Shown here in pieces: positions 35,687-43,233 of a stretch of DNA of 64,000 nt. The notes beneath the pieces are model-generated. The model was not told the origin of the DNA. It made no database searches and was given only the letters and a program-made list of their open reading frames with translations. The translations under genes and the position numbers were made by a program. The DNA is from Pseudomonadota bacterium (GTDB lineage Bacteria > Bdellovibrionota > UBA1018). Numbering within the stretch: the stretch's first letter is position 1; the number at the start of each line of letters is the position of its first letter. Location: NCBI GenBank assembly GCA_027485695.1, contig JAIXQO010000003.1, positions 1-64,000 on the forward strand, in the 5' to 3' direction.

Positions 35687-37401
35687 AGGCACTCCAATCC
35701 GCGCTTGATCATCTCGGCGCGGTCTTTGCGGGTTTTAGAAATGCGTCCAAGGTCGTCCACAAGCTCGCTCGAAATCTCATCGAGTTCCGGTTGATCCTTG
35801 AATAACTCAAGGAGTTCAATCCGGAGGAGCCAATCATCGGGAAATTCATTGAAAAGGCGGGCAGCGATTTGACCTAGCCGTTTTTTCTGGATGTCGCCGA
35901 GTTTTCCAGCTTCGCGAATCGCGCGGACATCTGCGTAGAGTTCATTGAGCGCGCGATTCTCTTCGGTGAGGTTAGTCTTGGGTTTGACATAGAGAGGCTT
36001 GAGACCCCCGGTTTTCTCGAGGTAGCGGCGACGATCGCCTGCGCCTCCGAAAACACTCGAGGCTTTTTCACCCACCGCGAGATCGTAGCGTCCCCAAGCC
36101 GGATCGAAAACGATCTGCCCGGATTTCGTGACGGTGCAGTTTTCAAAAGTGAGGAGTAACAGTTTGCCGTCTCGACGAGTGATGGATTTGAGGTCGCCCT
36201 GAAGCTCGTACCCAGACGCATAGGCGATCTTCTGCGTGCCGAGCTTGCGGAGTTCGTCATCAGAAAGCGTCGTGAGAAAGCGACCGTCCGTCAGCGGACC
36301 GAGCGGCGAGCTGAATCCTTGCGGATGATGTTCGGGACCTTGATCATTCAGTTCCTGGTCGCCATATGCGAGGGCGACTGGACCGGTAAATCGAATGAAC
36401 TCGAGCGAATCGTCTTTCATCGGCGCGTCGGTGACAATTCCGCTGATCTGCAGGCCGTTATCAAGCGTGATCGTCGTCACGGCCTTGGCTTGGAGCGCTT
36501 TTGAAACGCCTTCGCGACCGCCGCGTTTGAAAGCCATGGTCTCGGCGTATTCCAGTACGAGATCCGTGAGTTTCTGGAAATTCTCGGTCACGAAAAGTTG
36601 TGGCTGAGGACGGGTGATGTCGTAAGAGGTACGAATGCAATCGAGGGTGAGCGGAAGTTTTTGTACGCGGTCTGATAGGCAATGATAGCTCTCGCCTACG
36701 CTCGACAGAAGGCCCGCGCCGTAAATCTTTGGATTCTCGAGGTTTCCAATCAGGCCGTACTCGACCGTCCACCAGTTCATGCGCGCGAGCTCGGCAGCTT
36801 CGCTGATGTAAGAGACGGCGTTCGATGCTTCGTCGAGGGCTTTTTGTGCGGCTTCAATATCAGCAGTTGTGGACTCGGGATCTTCTTTGATGATGCTTAA
36901 GTTCCGAATCGCTTCGAAGACGGCGTAGTCTTCGCTGGAAAAAATGGCTTTGCGGCTGACTTCACCGTAATGGCGGAGGTAAGTCGCGTACTCCGGATCG
37001 GCGAGAATGGGCGCATGTCCGGCCGCCTCATGGACGATATCTGGAGCTGGAGTGTAAGCCAGGTGATCCAGCGTGCGCATTTCGCAGGCGATGGGCAAGA
37101 TGCCCAGACTTTGGAATTCCATGAAGACTGCGGGAGGAATGAATCCGTTGACCGCGACCGCGCGCCAGCCGAATCGGCTGAGGCACTTGTCCATTTCTTC
37201 GATTAACGGAATACGTTCGGTGGAGATCCCTGTTTCGGCCAGTCCGTTGAGGTATTTCTGGTGGGCGCCGGTTTCGAAAAAACCTCGAGAGATACGGAGG
37301 ACGAAACGCCAAGCCGCATGGTCAATCGGCGTATACAGGCTCGCGTTCTGGGTCGCGATAAAAGGCCTAAGGTATTCGGGAATCGACGACGTTTGAGGCA
37401 T
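35683..37401 (-). CDS. Aromatic amino-acid hydroxylase, long form (phenylalanine 4-monooxygenase)
   Basis: The N-terminal 300 residues are the catalytic domain of the pterin-dependent, non-haem iron hydroxylases: iron ligands His124 and His129 in DIVHEAAGHAP and Glu214 in NWWTVEYGLIG, with substrate-site CLSRFGWRAVAV and LLSSVGESYHCL. Phenylalanine 4-monooxygenase makes tyrosine from phenylalanine. Proteobacterial enzymes are usually under 300 residues; this one has 572, with a beta-rich C-terminal region (about 320-470) and a helical end, as in a long subgroup annotated in Bdellovibrio, Bacillus and Bacteroidetes relatives. Substrate preference (Phe versus Trp) cannot be read from the sequence. 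Confidence 0.88.
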   Translation of the reverse strand: MPQTSSIPEYLRPFIATQNASLYTPIDHAAWRFVLRISRGFFETGAHQKYLNGLAETGISTERIPLIEEMDKCLSRFGWRAVAVNGFIPPAVFMEFQSLGILPIACEMRTLDHLAYTPAPDIVHEAAGHAPILADPEYATYLRHYGEVSRKAIFSSEDYAVFEAIRNLSIIKEDPESTTADIEAAQKALDEASNAVSYISEAAELARMNWWTVEYGLIGNLENPKIYGAGLLSSVGESYHCLSDRVQKLPLTLDCIRTSYDITRPQPQLFVTENFQKLTDLVLEYAETMAFKRGGREGVSKALQAKAVTTITLDNGLQISGIVTDAPMKDDSLEFIRFTGPVALAYGDQELNDQGPEHHPQGFSSPLGPLTDGRFLTTLSDDELRKLGTQKIAYASGYELQGDLKSITRRDGKLLLLTFENCTVTKSGQIVFDPAWGRYDLAVGEKASSVFGGAGDRRRYLEKTGGLKPLYVKPKTNLTEENRALNELYADVRAIREAGKLGDIQKKRLGQIAARLFNEFPDDWLLRIELLELFKDQPELDEISSELVDDLGRISKTRKDRAEMIKRGLECL

Positions 37402-37511
37402 GGATTCTCGAGTATTAGCTTAGAAGTGCCGTGTAAACAAACCGATAGTGCGGCGGCCCAGAGTGGGGAACGCCCTGGCGTAGTGCTTCCAGGCTTGATA
37501 GGATCAACGCT

Positions 37512-37679
37512 ATGATTTTCGATGATCCAAGCGAAAAGAGCCCAGTTGCGGGCGAAGGCCTCGGCAAGCGCCACCCCTACCTTTGGTATCTGGCGATCGT
37601 CGGGGTACTCTTTGTGTTCTTGCTCATCATGGGATACCTGGCCATTTCAAACGGCTGGCTTCCTGATCGCGGAATTTAG
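37512..37679 (+). CDS. Small single-pass membrane protein, 55 residues
   Basis: A short gene starting MIFDDPSEKSPVAGEG, with one strong membrane segment (about residues 23-45, WYLAIVGVLFVFLLIMGYLA) and a short tail SNGWLPDRGI. The charged N-terminus with acidic residues and the KRHP just before the helix suggest an anchored peptide. It is divergent from the hydroxylase gene and upstream of tRNA-Asn. There is no obvious ribosome site, so confidence is moderate. Confidence 0.5.
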   Translation: MIFDDPSEKSPVAGEGLGKRHPYLWYLAIVGVLFVFLLIMGYLAISNGWLPDRGI

Positions 37680-37757
37680 CCACGAGTTTGTTTCGCGTCC
37701 TTGACAGCGCGGGGCGACTTATGGTTTTTTGAGTACTCGCTTCTTTAAGCTTAATGG

Positions 37758-37833
37758 TGGCCAGTAGCTCAGTTGGTAGAGCAATCGGCTGTTAACCGAT
37801 CGGTCGTTGGTTCGAGTCCAACCTGGCCAGCCA
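37758..37833 (+). tRNA. tRNA-Asn (GTT)
   Basis: A 76-base cloverleaf with encoded CCA: acceptor stem TGGCCAG/CTGGCCA, D-arm GCTCAGTTGGTAGAGC, anticodon stem ATCGG/CCGAT with loop CTGTTAA (anticodon GTT), T-arm GTTGG TTCGAGT CCAAC, discriminator G. A TTGACA hexamer at 37701-37706 may be part of its promoter. The last 20 bases recur at 38044-38063. Confidence 0.97.
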
Positions 37834-37897
37834 CTTTAAGTAAAAATCATCAGCCATCTCTCCCAACGACAATCCAGCAAATTTTTAAGCAACTCGA

Positions 37898-38063
37898 GCC
37901 AGGTTGGGCTCGAAGCGTAGCCATCGACCGCGATGGACCTGCCAGTGGCAGGTCTAGTGCGGACAGGCGCGCACGATGCGCGACTGAGATGGCGGAGGGG
38001 AGACTACGCAGGGAAGGAGCGGATGCGACTGACCGTAGTGGCCGAGTCCAACCTGGCCAGCCA
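37898..38063 (+). repeat. tRNA-end-bounded structured element, Asn copy
   Basis: Left end 37898-37914 is an inverted copy (one mismatch) of the tRNA-Asn T-arm/acceptor 3' strand; right end 38044-38063 is a direct, perfect copy of the last 20 bases of tRNA-Asn including CCA. The two ends can pair. Inside are hairpins ACCTGCC/GGCAGGT (37937-37953) and CGCGCA/TGCGCG (37968-37982) and a longer-range stem GCCATC (37920-37925) / GATGGC (37988-37993). A 38-base stretch before the right end (38011-38043) is nearly identical to the Leu-locus copy. The element lies downstream of the tRNA on the same strand and would be in its primary transcript unless terminated. No coding capacity. Confidence 0.85.
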
Positions 38064-38112
38064 CTTAAAGCTTCTTTCTTCACCCACCATCCATAAAATA
38101 TAAAAACTGTTT

Positions 38113-38150
38113 CCGGGCAAACGGACTCGAAGCCGAGCAATGGACCGGGC
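38113..38150 (+). repeat. Truncated tRNA-end element
   Basis: CCGGGCAAACGGACTCGAAG followed by CCGAGCAATGGA matches the left end of the full elements (inverted T-arm, then GAAGCG-AGCA), but its arm corresponds to a different tRNA (reverse complement begins TTCGAGTCCGTTTGCCCGG). The right half is missing. The rest of 38064-38283 shows nothing else beyond the leader of the next gene. Confidence 0.5.
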
Positions 38151-38283
38151 CATAAACCGTGCGGCTTGTTTCGAATGTTTTCTATACCAATTCAATAAAT
38201 ACAGTTTTCCGATCTCAGCTCAGTGTCCATTGTGTAGAGTCGATCCCTCTCGATTATTGACCCTACTCAAGAGGTCTTTTCAT

Positions 38284-39105
38284 ATGTTTAGAAAATTGTG
38301 TGGCTCGATTCTGGTTCTGATTCTCAGCTCCCAAATGGCAGTAGGTGCCTGCTACTCGGAACAAGAGTTGTTACAAGCGCGGATCACGCGACTTCGGCAA
38401 TTGAAACAGAACAAAGAACTCGGCGTTACTACGTCCTATAGCTATACGGACCAGGATTCTCGGACGATTAAATATGAGAACCTGCCGTTTTCGCCTCAGG
38501 CGCTTGAGATGGTTCAGCGCAACGGTGGCGGAGTTTTTTTAGATGCTTTGGAGGTTTTCGGACCCCCCGTTGGATTGGGCATCTTAGCAGCTGGTTTCAG
38601 CCAAGGATTAATTCTGCTTGCGACGCAATCTTCTGAAACCTCACCATTCGGTCGAAACTTGGCCATCGGATTGACAGGAACCGGTGCTGCAGTAGGCCTC
38701 GTCGGTGCGATCATTACAATCGCATCCAGTGGTAACCGCTCAGAGCGAAGAGTTCAAATCAGCTCTCTCACGGCTCGACTCCTTGACGACGCGATGATTA
38801 CGGATATGCGAGTGACCCCGGAACGAGAAGCCTACCTCAAGCAACTGGAGTCCGAGGGGCTCCAAGAGTTCGTAGAATCGGATCAGAAGATCACATCCAT
38901 TTTCAAAAAAGTGGTGGGTGAATACCTGCGCAAGAGATTGAGTGACTCCGAGCCGTCCATGTCGACTCAGCGTTCTTCGGAAGTGATTCAATTCCTGGCA
39001 CAAAAGAACTTGAAAGATAGCCAGTGCAAAAAGCTCAGAAAAGGTCAGGGATTTGAGCTTTATCTACGCGAAATGCAGCCAGTCGAGATGGTCTTAGACC
39101 CTTAG
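38284..39105 (+). CDS. Exported protein of unknown function
   Basis: 273 residues from the ATG at 38284, about nine bases after AAGAGG. The signal peptide (LCGSILVLILSSQMAVG) ends before CYSEQELLQAR. Two hydrophobic segments (PPVGLGILAAGFSQGLILLA and AIGLTGTGAAVGLVGAIITI, about residues 94-150) flank a short polar loop; the C-terminal half is helical and charged, with one Cys near the end. Same general plan as the proteins at 11162 and 18485-20050. The 3' end is eight bases from the convergent lgt stop. Confidence 0.65.
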   Translation: MFRKLCGSILVLILSSQMAVGACYSEQELLQARITRLRQLKQNKELGVTTSYSYTDQDSRTIKYENLPFSPQALEMVQRNGGGVFLDALEVFGPPVGLGILAAGFSQGLILLATQSSETSPFGRNLAIGLTGTGAAVGLVGAIITIASSGNRSERRVQISSLTARLLDDAMITDMRVTPEREAYLKQLESEGLQEFVESDQKITSIFKKVVGEYLRKRLSDSEPSMSTQRSSEVIQFLAQKNLKDSQCKKLRKGQGFELYLREMQPVEMVLDP

Positions 39106-39113
39106 TCGAAATA

Positions 39114-39920
39114 TTAGGCACGCACTTTCGGAAGCGGCTCATGGACGATGCCGATCTTAAAAGCACGTACTAAAAGCACCACGCCTGCGATGATCAGCGG
39201 GATGGAGTAGATCTGTCCGTAGTCGAGTACTAGACCTTTTTCGCTCTCGACTTGAACTTCTTTCAAGAACTCGATCAAGAAGCGGAAACCGAACACGCCG
39301 ATCAAGAACAAACCAAAAAGCGCGCCTCGGTATTTACCCCAATCGTTTTTGCGAAACAGACGGTAGAGAATCACCGCAAATATTCCGTAGAAAATCGATT
39401 CCATCAGCTGCGAAGGATAGCGAGGCACGGAGTCGATGCGATCGAACACGATTCCGAAATCCCCATTCGTGGGTTTTCCAATGATCTCGGAGTTGAAAAA
39501 ATTTCCCATGCGGATGAAAAATCCTGCGCAAGCCACGGGAATCGCGTCTCGATCGACGAGCCAGAGCCAGGAGAGTTTCGTCTTACGGCAGTAGAGGTAG
39601 AGCGAGAAAAAAATCCCGACGGCGGCGCCGTGTGAGGCCAGGCCACCTTCCCAGACGTAGAGGATTTTCCAAGGCTCGCGGACGTAGTAACTGAAATCGT
39701 AAAACAGGCAGTGACCCAATCGCGCGCCTGCGATCGTTCCGATGAGCATGTGGGAGAGGAGCGAGTCAACCCAAGTCTGAGGCAGTTTGTCTTCGGCGAA
39801 AATAGTCCTAAAGAACTTGAGCCCGATGAAAAACGCGATCACGAACAGCAGTCCGTAGTAACGGACTTGAAGCGGACCAAGGTGCACGAGAATGGGGTCG
39901 ACGTTCCAGTGTAAGATCAT
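39114..39920 (-). CDS. lgt: Prolipoprotein diacylglyceryl transferase
   Basis: Lgt moves a diacylglyceryl group from phosphatidylglycerol to the lipobox Cys, the first step of lipoprotein maturation in the inner membrane. The 268-residue protein has seven predicted membrane segments, the catalytic His in GGLASHGAAVG, the signature IRMGNFFNSEIIGKPT with its essential Arg and Asn, PRYPSQLMES and FRFLIEFLKE. It would act before the LspA encoded at 9458. The family's usual length is 260-290. Confidence 0.96.
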   Translation of the reverse strand: MILHWNVDPILVHLGPLQVRYYGLLFVIAFFIGLKFFRTIFAEDKLPQTWVDSLLSHMLIGTIAGARLGHCLFYDFSYYVREPWKILYVWEGGLASHGAAVGIFFSLYLYCRKTKLSWLWLVDRDAIPVACAGFFIRMGNFFNSEIIGKPTNGDFGIVFDRIDSVPRYPSQLMESIFYGIFAVILYRLFRKNDWGKYRGALFGLFLIGVFGFRFLIEFLKEVQVESEKGLVLDYGQIYSIPLIIAGVVLLVRAFKIGIVHEPLPKVRA

Positions 39921-40031
39921 AGTGTTTCTCCATTAGAACGCATTACCGGGGGGGCGACAATCACTGTGTGCCGGACTTAACGTCAAAAAATCGTGAGCGA
40001 TTTCGTGGAGAGAACGTTTTAGACTAAACTG

Positions 40032-41459
40032 ATGCGTCTGCGGCTTGCATTTTTAATCTCCTCTCTCGTTCTAGCTATCTCATTTGCAGGCGATCCGGTG
40101 GTGATTCACCCGAATAAGAATCCGACGCTTTACAAAAACCAACTGAAAGATCTCAAGGCAAATCCCAAAGGGAAAATCGTTCGGTTCGAGGGGATCAACC
40201 ACCCGGGATTCGAACTCAAAGAAGTGTTGGGTGAAGGTGGTGCAACGACGGTGTTCCGGGCGGTGCATCTGGGGTCCAAAAAAGAAGTCGCGTTGCGGGT
40301 GCCGACTTTTAAAAATTTTAGTAAGACCGATTTTTTCGATTTGAACATTGATGCGGCAAAAGAACTTCAGGAAATCCAGCGTTCGCAAGGTCGACGTTTG
40401 CCCGTAATATCGCAGATCGAATCGGAGAAAGGATTCTTTGCGACGACAGAAGTCGTCAACAAGTACACCAAGTTCTCCGATTTTAAGAAGAAGATCGCCG
40501 AGGGCCAAATCAATGATCCGAAATTTCGGCAAATGGAAAAAGACTTCGGACTATTTCTCAGAGAGACCGCGGATATCGAATTTTTGGGCGATTTTCACGA
40601 AGATCAACTCGTTTGGGAAGAGTTAGGAAACGGGCGAGGTCGATGGACGATCATTGACTACTCCGTTGAGCGGGGCAAGACGATTAGTTTCTCTCGTGAT
40701 GTGAACAAATCCAGTCTCGTGGACGCTCTGTTTTTTAATTTTGAGCGATGGCAACCGGAAGCCGAAGCTCGAATCAGAGATTACAAAGCTAACATCCAAG
40801 TTGCCGTTCGCGCGCTTCGACAGGTGGTGCCTTTTTCGACCAGTCCGAATCCCAAATCTGTTCGCCCACTGGAGTCCCGTGAGTCGTCACTCCCCAAAGG
40901 AGGTCTCCTGAATTGCAGTCAGGACCTCGATCCGAAGAATTCAAAAACGGGTAGCGCTTCTAGAAATACTTTTGGAAAAACGAGTTCCGGTTTTCTGGCG
41001 GCGATTAACTTGATTCAGTTTTTGCCCGCTTATAATCCATTCGCCGAATCGATCGGCGTGAGTTGTTCTGAGGCGAGAAAGAAAATGGGACGGATGATCT
41101 GCGAGTGGGATTTTCCTTTGAACCCTTGGAACAATGTCGCCGATTGCACGATCGTCACGTCCGTTACTCCGATAGTCGGTATCCAAGGTGAATCTAGTTT
41201 GTCCGCTCAGAAAGAGCCCGTCTGCAAAGTGGATTATCGCTGGGTCGGTATTCGAGTCGATGATGAGGCTAGCAAGGCTAAGCTCAAGGCAGCCGGATAT
41301 TTCAACGCAGAAGGTGTAAAGGTGAGCGACTCTACGGGAACGATTCCTACGGCTGCCTCTCTGCTCAACGCCCTGAAAAGGAAAGTCCGAGTGGATGAAT
41401 CCCAAAGCGCGGAATCCCTCCGGTTTCCTCCCGAGGTGGGTTTCGTCGGTCAAGGTTAA
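40032..41459 (+). CDS. Exported protein-kinase-like protein
   Basis: 475 residues. A signal peptide (LAFLISSLVLAISFA) precedes a domain with the order of protein-kinase motifs: glycine loop LGEGGATTVF (residues 66-75), beta-3 EVALRV (the usual Lys is Arg89), catalytic-loop-like GDFHEDQLVWEE (His189, Asp191) and DFG-like IIDYS (Asp209). From about 300 the protein is different: Cys-containing segments (LLNCSQDL, SVSCSEARK-like IGVSCSEARKK, ICEWDF, VADCTI, PVCKVDYRW). A kinase fold with a missing ATP lysine outside the cytosol is unusual; it may be a pseudokinase or a divergent phosphotransferase. No close family recognised. Confidence 0.6.
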   Translation: MRLRLAFLISSLVLAISFAGDPVVIHPNKNPTLYKNQLKDLKANPKGKIVRFEGINHPGFELKEVLGEGGATTVFRAVHLGSKKEVALRVPTFKNFSKTDFFDLNIDAAKELQEIQRSQGRRLPVISQIESEKGFFATTEVVNKYTKFSDFKKKIAEGQINDPKFRQMEKDFGLFLRETADIEFLGDFHEDQLVWEELGNGRGRWTIIDYSVERGKTISFSRDVNKSSLVDALFFNFERWQPEAEARIRDYKANIQVAVRALRQVVPFSTSPNPKSVRPLESRESSLPKGGLLNCSQDLDPKNSKTGSASRNTFGKTSSGFLAAINLIQFLPAYNPFAESIGVSCSEARKKMGRMICEWDFPLNPWNNVADCTIVTSVTPIVGIQGESSLSAQKEPVCKVDYRWVGIRVDDEASKAKLKAAGYFNAEGVKVSDSTGTIPTAASLLNALKRKVRVDESQSAESLRFPPEVGFVGQG

Positions 41460-41623
41460 ATCCTCCTCCTGCCGCTACCAGAGCGACGATTCACGGCACC
41501 CCGAAACGACACCACTGCGTAAAATGGGTTTCCACCGTTTTTCCTGAAGCCCGCGAATCATTCCTAAAACGCCGCTCGTGCCTGGCCCCGGACTTGCCTT
41601 TTGTATGGGTAGGGTAGGTGACT

Positions 41624-42208
41624 ATGAACCAAGGATGGTTTGTTGGCGTCTCCGCTGTCGTCATATTATTGTCGGGCTGCGGAAAAGAAGAGAGCAAATG
41701 GAATTCATTCCCCCTGGAGATCTATGCGGACAAGACGATCGCAGAAGATCCCGAGAAATCGGCCGACTTCGAAGCCGCGATGGCGTTTTGGGAAGCCAAG
41801 GCGGGGAGAAAACTTTTTGAGTACAAAGGCGTTTGGACCGGAGGCTCACCGTTCGCCGGAGCGGCTGGATCCGTAGAGGCGATTGCGGCCAACGTGATGT
41901 TCTACATGAGCCCGTGGCCGTTCTCCGAGACGGTCGCCGGGCAAACGACCTCATTTCAAAAAAACGGTGCGGTTCAGTCAGCGGTCATCATGATCAATCC
42001 GGAAATGCATTTTTGTTCGGGAGATTGCACCGGGTTCTGGGAAACGACCAGTCAGAGAAATACGTACGCGCACGAGCTCGGCCATTTTATCGGGATGACC
42101 CACGTGAACGACAACTCGAACATCATGTACCCGACGGTTTTGAGGTCGAATGATCTCACGACGATTCGTGTAGATTCTTCGGCGCTACAAGCGCTTATCG
42201 AAAAGTAG
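41624..42208 (+). CDS. Matrixin-like metalloprotease lipoprotein
   Basis: 194 residues from the ATG at 41624. The lipobox LLSGC (Cys19) marks a lipoprotein. The C-terminal half holds the full metzincin zinc site HELGHFIGMTH (His150, Glu151, His154, His160) and the Met-turn NIMYP (Met168), as in peptidase M10 catalytic domains. There is no cysteine-switch propeptide. A small, membrane-anchored, probably outer-membrane protease. The 3' end overlaps the convergent hydrolase gene by 14 bases. Confidence 0.88.
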   Translation: MNQGWFVGVSAVVILLSGCGKEESKWNSFPLEIYADKTIAEDPEKSADFEAAMAFWEAKAGRKLFEYKGVWTGGSPFAGAAGSVEAIAANVMFYMSPWPFSETVAGQTTSFQKNGAVQSAVIMINPEMHFCSGDCTGFWETTSQRNTYAHELGHFIGMTHVNDNSNIMYPTVLRSNDLTTIRVDSSALQALIEK

Positions 42209-43229
42209 CGAACACGATACCGAATACGAGGTTTCGAAGCTCGTCGCGCTCGTTCAGGAGCTCGTGTTCTGCTCCCGGTATCGCAATCAGAGTGCAGAGC
42301 GGGGACTTAGCGCAAGCTTGGATTTGACCCGGTGATTTGACCAGTCGATCGTTTCCGGCTTGGAGCAAGACCATGGGGATATTTAATCGATCCATCGATT
42401 TACGAATTCTCCGGGATCCGCGCAGAGCCTGTTGCACCCACCGATTCGATGCTCCGCCGAGGACTGAGTCGGGAAAACGACGATTCATATCCTGATACGC
42501 GGCGTAGCGTGCGGTGCTCGTGGTGAGCGTGTTTCCTTGGAATGGAACCGTGAAATCAAAATCATCCTGTCCGGCCGCGTATTTCTTACCTTGACCGAAA
42601 GCTACAGCAGAATTGACGATCGTTTTCGCAATCATTTCAGGATACGGACGAGTATCCACCTGAAACATCGGTGCGCTCAAGATGACTGCGGAAAACGGAT
42701 GAACATGCGATGTGAGGTAGTCAGTCGCGACCGCGCCACCCATCGAGTGGGCGAGCAAGTAAAGTTTTTGAGATTCCGGTACCTGCGCTCGCACGATTTT
42801 TTCGACGAATTCGTTGAGGTCATCCGCGTAATCAGAAAACCAATGGACGTGCCCGATTTGTGGATTCTTGGAAACGAGTCGAGGCGAGTAGCCTTGACCA
42901 CGATGATCGTAGACGAAAACATTGAATCCAGCTTGGTAGAGATCGTAGAACGTTTCCGCGCCGCGAATCCAAGCTTCGGAACGTCCAGGAACGTAAACGA
43001 TCGTCGCGCGCGCATCCGGACGAACGAACCGAATGCCTGCGAGTGGAATTCCATCGTGAGCCGGAAACGTAAATCGTTCTCCCGAATCCATGAATGGAAG
43101 GATGATGGTCTGAAAGGCCTGATCGTAATCGGTCTCAGAGATCGCGTGAGCAGTGATGGACCCGAGGGTCGCCACGACCAGGGAGGCCAACCTGATCCAT
43201 CGTTTTGCCCAGCTCGAATTCAGGTTCAT
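42195..43229 (-). CDS. Exported alpha/beta hydrolase, lysophospholipase L2-like
   Basis: 344 residues with a signal peptide (cleavage near TAHA). The nucleophile elbow AHSMGG (Ser162), oxyanion strand YVPGRSEAWIRGAETFYDL and YDHRGQGYS are characteristic of serine-aminopeptidase/PldB-type hydrolases; the acid is in LLQAGNDRLV and the His in GAEHELLNERDE. PldB-type enzymes cleave lysophospholipids or monoacylglycerols. Location outside the cytosol suggests work on exogenous or envelope lipids. It lies four bases downstream of the subtilase gene, so they are probably one transcript. Confidence 0.85.
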   Translation of the reverse strand: MNLNSSWAKRWIRLASLVVATLGSITAHAISETDYDQAFQTIILPFMDSGERFTFPAHDGIPLAGIRFVRPDARATIVYVPGRSEAWIRGAETFYDLYQAGFNVFVYDHRGQGYSPRLVSKNPQIGHVHWFSDYADDLNEFVEKIVRAQVPESQKLYLLAHSMGGAVATDYLTSHVHPFSAVILSAPMFQVDTRPYPEMIAKTIVNSAVAFGQGKKYAAGQDDFDFTVPFQGNTLTTSTARYAAYQDMNRRFPDSVLGGASNRWVQQALRGSRRIRKSMDRLNIPMVLLQAGNDRLVKSPGQIQACAKSPLCTLIAIPGAEHELLNERDELRNLVFGIVFATFR

Positions 43230-43233
43230 GAGT

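Noticed and set aside
37814..38063. Direct repeats of the tRNA end as attL/attR of a genomic island
   Set aside because: Only about 170 bp lie between them with no integrase or cargo, and an inverted copy is present, which ordinary integrase sites do not give. A small non-autonomous element is still possible and is discussed in the findings.
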